A stretch of 64,000 nt of DNA from Nostoc sp. XA010 (GTDB lineage Bacteria; Cyanobacteriota; Cyanobacteriia; Cyanobacteriales; Nostocaceae): contig NZ_JAIVFX010000020.1 in the NCBI RefSeq assembly GCF_020829625.1, positions 42,756 to 106,755 of the forward strand, in the 5' to 3' direction. The notes under the pieces were generated by a model, which searched no databases, had not been told where the DNA came from, and worked only from the letters and a program-made list of their open reading frames with translations. Positions 44,870-53,117 of this stretch are shown in pieces. A program made the position numbers and the translations under genes. Each line of letters starts with the position of its first letter. The first letter of the stretch is position 1.

Positions 44870-45769
44870 TTATTGGTTTAACCAAGCTTCTAAATCAGCA
44901 ACATTAGAAAAGTCTAGTAATGCTTCTCCTAGAGTTTCTAATTGTTCAATCGATAAACCTTTAATTCGCTCGATTAATGATTCATTAATTTCCCCAATAC
45001 GGCGATTAAGTTGACGTATAATTAAACGTTGTTCTCCTTCCTGTCTTCCTTCCTGCCTTCCCTCTTGTTTGGCTTGTTCCCTATCTCTTTGATAAAGTGG
45101 TTCTAATCGCATAACTAACTCCCTATCATCTGCTTCTAATTCTTGATTTACTCTCAAGTTTTCGCGCAAGTTGTAAACTAATTCCAGGGTTGCTTTTTGG
45201 TATGGATGATTTAATGGTAACGCTTGCAACTCAATAATTGCCTGCGACTGCACGCTTCCCCTACCCAAAAGCCTCAACCATAAAGTTTCCGATATCTGTG
45301 GTAATTGATGTATCGCTACAATTGCTGTCCGCAAGGCATCTGCGAGAAAATATACTCCTGATAACCAACCTTCTTTTTGCATAGTTCTAAAGCTAGACAA
45401 TCTAGTTTCAGATATCGTTGGAGTAAGAACCCACAATTTGGGAATTTCTGAGTCCTGAAGTTTAGTTTTATTAGCTTTAGCTTCTCGTCGTAAAAGAGCC
45501 TTGACTTCTAATAATTTTAGAATACAGTCGCATATTTCATCGGTAGAAGCTGGATTGCGGTATGGTTCTATGAGTGCAGGATTTTCAGCAAATCTTCCTA
45601 GTAAACCCAGTATTTGTAAATTAGAGTTTTGCTGTTTGCCAGGAGTGAAGAAAACATCTATTTCTTTAATTTCTCCTGAGACTTTTTCTGATGACTTGAC
45701 TTCTCCGTAATCTTTTAGTAATTCTTCTAGATAGTCTTTGGCAAATTTGTCATGTATGAAACGTGTCAT
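44870..45769 (-). CDS. Rpn/PD-(D/E)XK family protein with DUF4351 C-terminus
   Basis: 299 residues. The N-terminus (MTRFIHDKFAKDYLEELLKD and GEIKEIDVFFTP) is of the kind found in cyanobacterial DUF4351 proteins with a putative nuclease-like core. A charged repeat EGRQEGRQEGEQ precedes the C-terminal DUF4351 (LIIRQLNRRIGEINESLIER, then LETLGEALLDF). Function unknown. It is on the opposite strand to all sulfur-system genes and is flanked by imperfect direct repeats (44763-44833 and 45785-45880), so it looks like an insertion between the ATPase and sulfurtransferase genes. Confidence 0.85.
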   Translation of the reverse strand: MTRFIHDKFAKDYLEELLKDYGEVKSSEKVSGEIKEIDVFFTPGKQQNSNLQILGLLGRFAENPALIEPYRNPASTDEICDCILKLLEVKALLRREAKANKTKLQDSEIPKLWVLTPTISETRLSSFRTMQKEGWLSGVYFLADALRTAIVAIHQLPQISETLWLRLLGRGSVQSQAIIELQALPLNHPYQKATLELVYNLRENLRVNQELEADDRELVMRLEPLYQRDREQAKQEGRQEGRQEGEQRLIIRQLNRRIGEINESLIERIKGLSIEQLETLGEALLDFSNVADLEAWLNQ

Positions 45770-45784
45770 TCAATTAGTTCTCTA

Positions 45785-45880
45785 GTTATTTAAATTATCA
45801 AAAGTTGGTGCAATGCGCGATGCCTTTGGCGGGCGTAGCCATCGCGCCAACTCCCTACACCTTTTATTTCCTAGACTTGC
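45785..45880 (+). repeat. direct repeat copy 2, enlarged by a palindromic insertion
   Basis: TTATTTAAATTATCAAAAGT, the left arm AGTTGGTGC (45803-45811), then a Nostoc-type palindromic word (GCGATGCCTTTGGCGGGCGT ... ATCGC), the right arm GCGCCAACT (45844-45852), and CTACACCTTTTATTTCCTAG. Except for the insertion it parallels 44763-44833. Confidence 0.65.
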
Positions 45881-46101
45881 TATCTAATTAATACGCTCAC
45901 TACATCACCTGATTCACCTAAACTACCTGCTCTTACAGGTTTAGACCAAGAGCCTATTTCTGCATAACCTGTAGTATGCAAGCGATAGATAGTACTCTTG
46001 ACTACATTAGGACTACCGACTAGCAGGTGTTTTATCTTTTCTCTACTTACGTGGGCTTGAGTGCTGCTGTTATCTTCTAATGTCACAAATTCTTCTGCCA
46101 T
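45880..46101 (-). CDS. small hypothetical protein
   Basis: 73 residues, soluble: MAEEFVTLEDNSSTQAHVSR, then KIKHLLVGSPNVVKSTIYRL and HTTGYAEIGSWSKPV. It looks like a compact domain and recalls conserved cyanobacterial hypothetical proteins, but I cannot name a family. It is on the minus strand directly downstream in genome order of a repeat shared with the DUF4351 gene, and divergent from the 75-residue gene at 46207. Confidence 0.65.
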   Translation of the reverse strand: MAEEFVTLEDNSSTQAHVSREKIKHLLVGSPNVVKSTIYRLHTTGYAEIGSWSKPVRAGSLGESGDVVSVLIR

Positions 46102-46147
46102 AACGCACCTGTTTAATGTTGCAAAGTGGGATTAATCACTTTCAGAT

Positions 46148-46175
46148 TTATTGTACCGTACATATTAAATGTACC
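46148..46175 (+). promoter_or_regulatory. TTATTGTAC...CATATTAAATGTACC motif
   Basis: A 28-base sequence with inverted GTAC ends between two divergent small genes. Nearly the same 29-base sequence occurs at 53046-53074, immediately after tRNA-Thr copy 2. It may be an operator, or the end of a small mobile element. Confidence 0.4.
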
Positions 46176-46206
46176 CTACAAAAGGTATATTGAAACTTAA
46201 CCATTT

Positions 46207-46434
46207 ATGATGAGTCTTGATGATATGCAAGATTTGTTTGTGACAGAGAAGCGTCAGGGACAAGAGTATCTTGGTTTCTATCTTCCAGAGGGTAAGAGGG
46301 AGCTATTTAAGGAGTACTGTCAATTTATTGACAGTACTATGAAGGATGAACTGGAGAAGTTCGTTGACCAGTGCATATCCGATCCTAAGTTCGAGCAATA
46401 CCGAGAAATGAAGCGTAGATTAAAAGATAAGTAA
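46207..46434 (+). CDS. small acidic hypothetical protein
   Basis: 75 residues, rich in Glu/Lys, probably all helical: QGQEYLGFYLPEGKRELFKE and KDELEKFVDQCISDPKFEQY. No family recognised. It starts at ATG 46207 or 46210. It is divergent from the 73-residue gene, with a GTAC-ended motif between the two; such pairs can be toxin-antitoxin loci, but nothing in either sequence proves that. Confidence 0.6.
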   Translation: MMSLDDMQDLFVTEKRQGQEYLGFYLPEGKRELFKEYCQFIDSTMKDELEKFVDQCISDPKFEQYREMKRRLKDK

Positions 46435-46641
46435 TGTTTCGTTCTACCCAATTTCAGATTTTTGGCTTTAACTGAACGGGAATCAGGTATAAAAGCGTAA
46501 TTGGCTAGTTTATAAAAATGTTGTTATATCAGTAATTTTACTAAGGCTTTTTAACATTAGTTTAAATAAACTACATATTGTATTTACATATTTGCTAAAA
46601 TATTAGAATTATTAATTGCCAAGAAGCACGAAAAAACAAGC

Positions 46642-47442
46642 ATGGCAGAGAAAAAAGTTAGACACATATTGGGTCTTTCTGGAGGTAAGGATAGTACGGC
46701 TTTAGCAGTATTACTGCATAAGGAAATTCCAGAGATGGAATATTTTTTTTGTGATACGCATAAAGAATTACCGGAGACTTACGAATATCTTGACCGCATC
46801 AAAGCACGTCTGGGGATTAAAATTCATTATCTCAGTGACAAACGAGGCTTTGACCATTGGTTAGCGATTCATGATGGTTTATTACCTTCACCCCAAATGC
46901 GTTGGTGTACGGTCAAGATGAAAATTAGACCTTTAGAGGATTTTGTGGGGGATCATGAGGCTATTAGTTACATTGGCATCCGTGCTGATGAAAACCGTGA
47001 TGGTTATATCTCCACTAAACCTAATATTAAACCTGTGTTTCCCTTTAAAGAAAAGGGTTTAGTTAAGGCTGATGTTATTCGGCTATTAGAAAAGAGTGGA
47101 ATTGGACTCCCTGATTATTATCGCTGGCGCAGTCGTTCTGGGTGTTTCTTCTGTTTCTTCCAACGCAAGTATGAATGGGTAATGTTAGCACAGGAACATC
47201 CTAAGTTATTTCAAGAAGCCGTTGATTATGAATCGAATCATAAAGACGGTAGAACCTATACATGGACAGATGGGGAAAGCTTATTGCAACTTCTAGAACG
47301 CAAGGATGAAATTATTGCTCAACATGAGAAGTCAATGGCTAAAGAGAAGAAGGCTGCTTTTAATTATTACGTAGCTGAAGCATTAGAAGAAATTTTAGCT
47401 CAAGAAGATGATGCTTTAGCTTGTTTGGCTTGTCATTTGTAA
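46642..47442 (+). CDS. sspD: PAPS-reductase-family sulfurtransferase, SspD-like
   Basis: 266 residues. PP-loop LGLSGGKDSTALAVLLHKE at about residues 10-28; MRWCTVKMKIRPL at about 92-104; and two cysteines in SGCFFCFFQRKYEW plus CLACHL at the end, suited to iron-sulfur binding. It is about half the length of DndC (at 27238) and lacks its C-terminal extension. It would adenylate the DNA backbone and donate sulfur in an Ssp-type system. Its distance from the ATPase gene is increased by the inserted small genes. A start at ATG 46642 fits. Confidence 0.88.
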   Translation: MAEKKVRHILGLSGGKDSTALAVLLHKEIPEMEYFFCDTHKELPETYEYLDRIKARLGIKIHYLSDKRGFDHWLAIHDGLLPSPQMRWCTVKMKIRPLEDFVGDHEAISYIGIRADENRDGYISTKPNIKPVFPFKEKGLVKADVIRLLEKSGIGLPDYYRWRSRSGCFFCFFQRKYEWVMLAQEHPKLFQEAVDYESNHKDGRTYTWTDGESLLQLLERKDEIIAQHEKSMAKEKKAAFNYYVAEALEEILAQEDDALACLACHL

Positions 47443-47491
47443 TTTTATGAAATGCAAATTGTAAGCTTGGAAGCTTTAATATTAATTAGAT

Positions 47492-48643
47492 ATGTATGAT
47501 TTACCAATTTATGATAATTTAAATATTTCAGCTTTAGCAGGATTATTTGATTCAACAACAAATTCTTATAAGTACCTTTATTTTTTATCATTATTAGATA
47601 TTTTAAAGAGAAGAAGTTTTGATAATTTATTACCTATTAGCTTTCAAGAAATTATTGTTGAAATTTTAGCTAATGCTTGGTATCCTCACAACTATTTTAA
47701 ACTTTATTTTGGAAGACAAGATCAAATAGCTAAGGCATTAGATAGCCTTAAACTAGAAATTACAGAACCAATCTTAAAATTTACAGATACAGATAAATCA
47801 TTACTAAGACAAACAATTCATCAAAACAATTTGACAAAGATTATTAACGATTTTAAGAAAAATGTTCCTTTTCGATTAGTACGTCCATTTTTATTAGAAA
47901 AATTGCGTGAATTTAATGTAAATTATGAAGTAGTTTTGAGAACTCCAGAAATAGCTAATCAATATTTTGATGTTTATAAACCCTTGTATCGTTTTAATTC
48001 AAATAGTTATAAAGATAGTACTAGTATTATTTTGCATCCAGAATGGATTAAATATTTAGAGGAAAATTACGCAATAGTTAGGGGTTGGGCATCTTGGGAA
48101 TGGCTAAATTATATGCAGCAAAGAAACCCCAGTACTCCTAATGTGGTTAATAAATTATTTATGCCACAAGAAAGGGATTCTTTAACAGAGCAGAAGAAAT
48201 ATTGGAAAACTGTTTTAGAATATCAAGATATTGAATGTATTTATTCTAAGGTTCTCTTAAATAAGAATGAAATTTCATTAGATCATTATCTGCCTTGGTC
48301 TTTTGTAGCTCATAATCAACTATGGAATATAATTCCAACTATAAAATCTGTTAATTCTTCTAAATCTAACAATTTACCATCTGAAGAATATTTTTATGCT
48401 TTTGTAGAATTGCAACATCGTGGTTTAACTGTTGCCTATGAAAATATATTTAACAATCAATGGTTAAAATATACCGAGTCATTTGTATCTGAATTAAAAG
48501 TTAGTCAAGCTGATGATTTATTAAATTTAGAGGTTTTGAGTAAAGCTTATAAAATAACAACTCTACCTTTAATTTCTTTAGCAACTATACAAGGTTTTAG
48601 CCCTAATTGGGTTTATGTTGGAGAAATAATGAACCCACTTTAG
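47492..48643 (+). CDS. HNH-type protein of the sulfur-modification island
   Basis: 383 residues, strongly AT-rich codon use. The front is helical (SYKYLYFLSLLDILKRRSFD). The C-terminal part holds a degenerate HNH motif: CIYSKVLLNKNEISLDHYLP with Asp-His, then WNIIPTIKSVNSSKSNNLPS. The usual second zinc-cysteine pair is not seen. It follows the sulfurtransferase gene by 49 bp. Its end, PNWVYVGEIMNPL, runs into the start of a truncated helicase in another frame, so a deletion may have removed the boundary. It may correspond in place to SspF; function inferred as nuclease. Confidence 0.75.
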   Translation: MYDLPIYDNLNISALAGLFDSTTNSYKYLYFLSLLDILKRRSFDNLLPISFQEIIVEILANAWYPHNYFKLYFGRQDQIAKALDSLKLEITEPILKFTDTDKSLLRQTIHQNNLTKIINDFKKNVPFRLVRPFLLEKLREFNVNYEVVLRTPEIANQYFDVYKPLYRFNSNSYKDSTSIILHPEWIKYLEENYAIVRGWASWEWLNYMQQRNPSTPNVVNKLFMPQERDSLTEQKKYWKTVLEYQDIECIYSKVLLNKNEISLDHYLPWSFVAHNQLWNIIPTIKSVNSSKSNNLPSEEYFYAFVELQHRGLTVAYENIFNNQWLKYTESFVSELKVSQADDLLNLEVLSKAYKITTLPLISLATIQGFSPNWVYVGEIMNPL

Positions 48644-49701
48644 TAATTTGGTTGGCATACAGTGAAGAACTTTGTGAACAAGCAGTTACAGAATTTCAAA
48701 AAGCCTGGGACAGTTTAGGCGATCGCACCACCACCACTTACCGCTTCTGGGGCAACCATGAGTTAGACTTAGCACAAGCTCAAGATGGCTTAGTAGTAGC
48801 AGGATTAGCGAAAGTTTATCACGCCGCAAAAAAGAGTATTCGCTTTATTAATCAACTGGGTGTGCGTTGTTCATTGGTAATTATCGATGAAGCCCATCAA
48901 GCAGTTGCCGAAACCTATAAACTCGTCTTAGATGCTTTAGTCATCCCCTACGAAAAAACCGCCTTATTAGGTTTAACCGCCACACCCGGACGGACTTGGG
49001 CAGATATTAACACCGATGCACAACTAGCAAAATTCTTCGCCCAACAGAAAGTTACTTTAGAAATCCCAGGTTATGACAACCCGATTGATTATCTCGTCGA
49101 TCAACAATACCTCGCTAAAGTTAACTATCGTTCCTTATTTTATGAAACGGGTATTGAACTAACTCCCCAAGACCTAAATCGGATTAATACAGAATTAGAC
49201 ATACCCCAATATATCCTTAATCGGTTAGCAGCAGACGAACAACGCAACCTCCGCATCATCCTCGAACTAGAAGCACTAGCCCAACATCATCAACGGATTA
49301 TCGTTTTTAATACCTCCGTTGAACACGCTAGACTCATCGCTTCAATATTGCGTTTCAGAGGATTTAATACTGATGCTGTTACAGGTGATACCCCCAAATC
49401 AGAGAGAGAAAGGCTGATTCAAAGTTTTAAAGACGAACAGCCCCAAACCAAGATTTTATGTAACTACGGCGTTTTAACCACTGGATTCGATGCACCCAAA
49501 ACCAGCGCCGCCGTTATCGCCCGTCCTACCAAATCCCTTGTCCTCTACAGCCAAATGGTAGGACGCGCCATTCGCGGACTCAAAGCTGGGGGTAATGCTA
49601 CCGCCGAAATTGTCACCGTTGTCGATAGCCAACTCCCCGGTTTTGGTTCAGTTGCATCAGCTTTTCACAATTGGGAAGACGTTTGGAGGAAAAACCCATG
49701 A
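48607..49701 (+). pseudogene. DEAH helicase lacking its N-terminal motif I (truncated)
   Basis: 364 codons. Homology begins abruptly near EPTLVIWLAYSEELCEQ (about 48631); motif I (GKT) and everything before it are missing. What remains is complete: LVIIDEAHQAVAE (II), LLGLTATPGRT (III), VFNTSVEHARLIA (IV), LTTGFDAP (V) and QMVGRAIRGL (VI). There is no good start: an upstream TAA (48604-48606) closes the frame and the preceding HNH gene overlaps. Base composition is richer in G+C than the HNH gene. ATP binding is impossible without motif I, so it is probably inactive. Its stop overlaps the next gene in ATGA. Confidence 0.8.
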
Positions 49702-51527
49702 ATGCTAACGCCCATGATATCGTGCCAACTCACCTAGCTGTTCAAGCAATGCGCGATAACGGTTATAAAAATGCCGCTTATGCGATCGCCGAATTAATGG
49801 ATAATGCCATTCAAGCCGGTGCATCCCAAGTAGAGTTACTGTGTGGTGAACGAAAACAACAAGTAGAGGGGAGGAAGCGATCGCGTATTGAACAAATAGC
49901 AGTATTAGATAATGGTCGAGGTATGGATGCTAATGTTTTACGTCTAGCCCTGCAATTTGGCAATGGTACATATTTAGACCAAGATAAACATACCGGAATC
50001 GGACGTTTTGGTATGGGTTTACCCTCATCCTCAATTTCTCAATGCCAACGGGTTGATGTGTGGTCATGGCAAAATGGCATAGAAAATGCACTCCACAGTT
50101 ACCTTGACTTAGATGAAATCAAAAATCGGCGGATGACCGAAGTACCTGAACCTACCGCTAGACCAATTCCAATGACTTGGACAAAAATCGGTCAGAAATT
50201 TGGTGACAGTGGCACATTAGTAGTATGGTCAAAAATCGACCGTTGTATGTGGCGGACAGGGAAAGCGATTATTGATAATTCTGAATTTGTGATCGGGAGA
50301 ATGTATCGCAAATTTATCAATAGGCATGAAGTCAAAATTCGGATGTTAGCATTTGATTTAGATGCTTTATATGACATCATTATAGAAAAATACGCTCTAC
50401 CTAACGACCCTGGTTATCTAATCGAAAAAACCTCCTGTCCTCAACCATTTGATAACCAGGCAATGTTTCGACCTTGGGAAGGCGATACATCTTATGAAGC
50501 CACCTATAAAATTAATTTTAAAGACAAAGAACATGATGTAAAAGTGCGTTTTTCCTACGCCAAAGAAGAAGCACGTCTAGCCGAACCTGGAAAGAATCCT
50601 GGCAGTTTACCAAACGGACAACACGCAGCTAAAAACGTGGGAGTTTCTGTTGTGCGTGCGGGAAGAGAATTAGAATTAGACCAAAACTTAGTTAATAATT
50701 ATGACCCTACAGAACGCTGGTGGGGTATTGAAGTAGAATTTCCACCATCTCTTGATGATATTTTTGGAGTCACAAATAACAAGCAATCAGCCCGTAATTT
50801 TGGAGAAATTTTACAACTAGATATTGAATCGTTATTAGAAGAAGGAAAAACCGTTGCTCAACTCAAAGAAGAATTACTTCAAGATGAAGATCCAAAACTC
50901 CCTCTTTTAGAACTTGCTCATAAAATTAGTAGTCAATTAAGCCTGATTCGTCGCTTAATCAAAGCCCAAACAAAAGGCACTCGTACCAGTGAAAAACGGC
51001 ACGGACACGACCCCTATAAACCTGAAAAAGTAGCTACTACTGTGACTCAAGAACGTAAATTACAGGGTTACACAGGCAAAAGTGATGCAGATGAAGAATT
51101 ACCAAAAGAAGAACGCAAACAAGTTATTAAAGAAACTTTAAAAGAAGAGGGAGTTACTGAAGCCCAAGCAGAATTATTAGCAGCAACTACAGTAGATGAT
51201 GGCTTAAAATATACCTTTGCACAATCTCCTCTTGATACTGCTGCTTTCTTCTCAGTCAAATCCAGAGGGGGAGCAATTATTGTTACATTAAATACCAATC
51301 ATCCTGCTTATCAAAATTTAGTAGAAATATTAGAGGAAGATGTAGATAAAGCCGATATAGATACTTTACGTTCTCGGTTGATTAACTCTTTAGATGGGTT
51401 GAAACTACTACTAATGGCATGGGCAAGGTATGAAGATGAACTAGAAGGTAAACGCAAAGAAAATGCTCAAGATAATCGCATTGATTGGGGGAGAGTTGCT
51501 AGAAGATTTTTAGAGAATGAGTTATGA
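49698..51527 (+). CDS. GHKL (Hsp90-like) ATPase
   Basis: 609 residues from the ATG at 49698, which overlaps the helicase stop in ATGA and is preceded by GGAGG. The GHKL fold is obvious: N-box AYAIAELMDNAIQAGASQVE (about residues 27-46), G1 VLDNGRGMDANV and G2 TGIGRFGMGLPSSSISQ. The remaining C-terminal part contains charged linkers and does not resemble a histidine kinase or MutL. It is probably a dimeric ATP-driven clamp of the phosphorothioation-linked restriction module (SspH by position, inferred). Confidence 0.85.
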   Translation: MNANAHDIVPTHLAVQAMRDNGYKNAAYAIAELMDNAIQAGASQVELLCGERKQQVEGRKRSRIEQIAVLDNGRGMDANVLRLALQFGNGTYLDQDKHTGIGRFGMGLPSSSISQCQRVDVWSWQNGIENALHSYLDLDEIKNRRMTEVPEPTARPIPMTWTKIGQKFGDSGTLVVWSKIDRCMWRTGKAIIDNSEFVIGRMYRKFINRHEVKIRMLAFDLDALYDIIIEKYALPNDPGYLIEKTSCPQPFDNQAMFRPWEGDTSYEATYKINFKDKEHDVKVRFSYAKEEARLAEPGKNPGSLPNGQHAAKNVGVSVVRAGRELELDQNLVNNYDPTERWWGIEVEFPPSLDDIFGVTNNKQSARNFGEILQLDIESLLEEGKTVAQLKEELLQDEDPKLPLLELAHKISSQLSLIRRLIKAQTKGTRTSEKRHGHDPYKPEKVATTVTQERKLQGYTGKSDADEELPKEERKQVIKETLKEEGVTEAQAELLAATTVDDGLKYTFAQSPLDTAAFFSVKSRGGAIIVTLNTNHPAYQNLVEILEEDVDKADIDTLRSRLINSLDGLKLLLMAWARYEDELEGKRKENAQDNRIDWGRVARRFLENEL

Positions 51528-51533
51528 AATAAA

Positions 51534-52691
51534 ATGACTACACAAGAAAAAATAATTTATCTTGATTACCATTCAACTACCCCCGTTGACCCTAGAGTAG
51601 CAGAAAAAGTCATGTACTATATGACTACTGCTTTTGGTAATGCTAATAGTGTAGATCATGGTTATGGCAATCAAGCCGCACAATCAGTTAAACAAGCTCG
51701 TCAACACATAGCTGAATTAATCAATGCTTCTGCCAAGGAAATTATCTTTACATCTGGTGCAACAGAAAGTATTAACTTAGCAATTCAAGGACATATTAAT
51801 CAACAAAATACCCCCGCCACAATAATTGTTTCCCCAGTTGAACACAAGGCAGTTTTAGACACCTGCAAAGTATTAGCCAAAAAAGGGCTTGCTGAAATAA
51901 TTTGGTTAAATGTCAATCAACAAGCCCAAATTGATTTAGAACATCTAGAAAAAGTCTGCTCTGGCGGTGCTTCCTTACTTTGCGTGATGGCTGCTAATAA
52001 TGAAGTGGGGACAATTTACCCAATAGAAAAAATTGGAGCGATCGCTCAAAAATATAATATCCCTTTCTTATGTGATGCTTCCCAAGCAGTCGGTAAAATT
52101 CCCATCAACTTTCAAGACTGGGGGATTACCTATCTAGCCATTTCTGGGCATAAACTTTATGCACCCAAAGGCGTTGGTGCATTAGTAGTAAAAAAAGGTC
52201 ATTATCTTGAACCACTTATTTATGGTGGTGGACATGAACAAGGACTCAGATCCGGTACACTCAATGTCCCCGGAATCGCTGCCTTGGGGGAAGCTTGCAA
52301 ATTGAGACAGTTGGAAATGGAAGCAGATGAAACAGCCATCACACTTTTGCGAGATCAACTGCAAAGCTTACTTCAAGCTAAAATTCCTAATTTACTGGTG
52401 AATGGAGACTTAAACAACCGTTTATCAGGTAACTTACATATTTCTATCCCTGACATCCCTAATAGTGCCATTATTGCTAGAGTTCGCCATCAATTAGCTA
52501 TTTCTACAGGTGCGGCTTGTTCATCAGGTATTGTCGCGCCATCTCACGTTCTGCAAGCTATGAATCTTGCCGAAAATATAATTGAGGGAGCGTTAAGAAT
52601 TGGTATTGGGAAATTTACAACTAAAGAAGAAATCGAAAAAGTATCTTCTGCGATCGTCAGTGCAGTAAAGGCTATTTTGAGCCTAAAATAA
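51534..52691 (+). CDS. cysteine desulfurase (SspA/DndA/IscS-type)
   Basis: 385 residues, pyridoxal-phosphate enzyme of class V aminotransferases. It takes sulfur from cysteine and passes it to the sulfurtransferase. Motifs: YLDYHSTTPVDPRV at the start, the PLP lysine in ISGHKLYAPKGVGALV (about residue 208), and the catalytic Cys in STGAACSSGIVAPSH (about 327). It lies 6 bp after the GHKL gene as the last cargo gene and is followed by a terminator-like hairpin. It is the only desulfurase in the window, so it may also serve DndC, since no dndA is next to the dnd genes. Confidence 0.93.
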   Translation: MTTQEKIIYLDYHSTTPVDPRVAEKVMYYMTTAFGNANSVDHGYGNQAAQSVKQARQHIAELINASAKEIIFTSGATESINLAIQGHINQQNTPATIIVSPVEHKAVLDTCKVLAKKGLAEIIWLNVNQQAQIDLEHLEKVCSGGASLLCVMAANNEVGTIYPIEKIGAIAQKYNIPFLCDASQAVGKIPINFQDWGITYLAISGHKLYAPKGVGALVVKKGHYLEPLIYGGGHEQGLRSGTLNVPGIAALGEACKLRQLEMEADETAITLLRDQLQSLLQAKIPNLLVNGDLNNRLSGNLHISIPDIPNSAIIARVRHQLAISTGAACSSGIVAPSHVLQAMNLAENIIEGALRIGIGKFTTKEEIEKVSSAIVSAVKAILSLK

Positions 52692-52692
52692 T

Positions 52693-52712
52693 AAAACCCT
52701 TATTAGGGTTTT
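52693..52712 (+). terminator. terminator-like hairpin after the cysteine desulfurase gene
   Basis: AAAACCCT-TAT-TAGGGTTTT directly after the stop codon, with the T-run TTTT inside the right arm and AT-rich sequence following. It suits a rho-independent terminator of the island operon. Confidence 0.7.
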
Positions 52713-52773
52713 AAAAGTAATATTTTCAATTACACAAATTTGTCAAATTATCAAATAATTTGGCAAGCGACAC

Positions 52774-52932
52774 TTATGATTTCGCAAGTTGTCGGTAGCG
52801 TTCTTGAACTTCTTGAATTGAAAACAAAGTTTCAAACTTCAACCCCGCCGACTCGTACAACTCCCCTCCCCCTTGTTGTCGATCTACTAGTGAAATTACT
52901 TGGTTGACGGTATAACCTGCATCTTTAAGACG
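52774..52932 (-). pseudogene. pyrE 3' fragment (52 codons plus stop)
   Basis: 159 bases aligned end to end with 58543-58701, the 3' end of pyrE, with 16 mismatches by hand count, so about 90% identical. The reading frame is preserved (RLKDAGYTVNQVISLVDRQQ and onward to LAKS, stop). Changes are mostly silent. It ends abruptly at AAGACG, where the upstream flank of tRNA-Thr copy 2 begins (ATAAATTGTGGTTGCTAC). Same strand as intact pyrE. Confidence 0.92.
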
Positions 52933-52972
52933 AATAAATTGTGGTTGCTACTTAAGAGCAATTGCCAAACTT

Positions 52973-53044
52973 GCCAGCATAGCACAGTGGTAGTGCATCC
53001 GACTTGTAATCGGAAGGTCGCGAGTTCAAATCCCGCTGCTGGCT
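52973..53044 (+). tRNA. tRNA-Thr(UGU), copy 2
   Basis: All 72 bases are identical to the copy at 39691-39762. The similarity upstream extends only about 35 bases (TTGTGGTTGCTACTT), so the promoter of copy 1 is missing; the copy may be silent or driven by sequence inside the pyrE fragment. Confidence 0.95.
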
Positions 53045-53117
53045 TTTATTGTACATTTGCATATTAGATGTACCTGTTCACCGATTAATGTCGATATTTC
53101 TACTTTCAATAGAACAA

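Noticed and set aside
44870..46434. Toxin-antitoxin pair from the divergent 73- and 75-residue genes
   Set aside because: Divergent orientation and lack of any toxin or antitoxin motif; only size argues for it.
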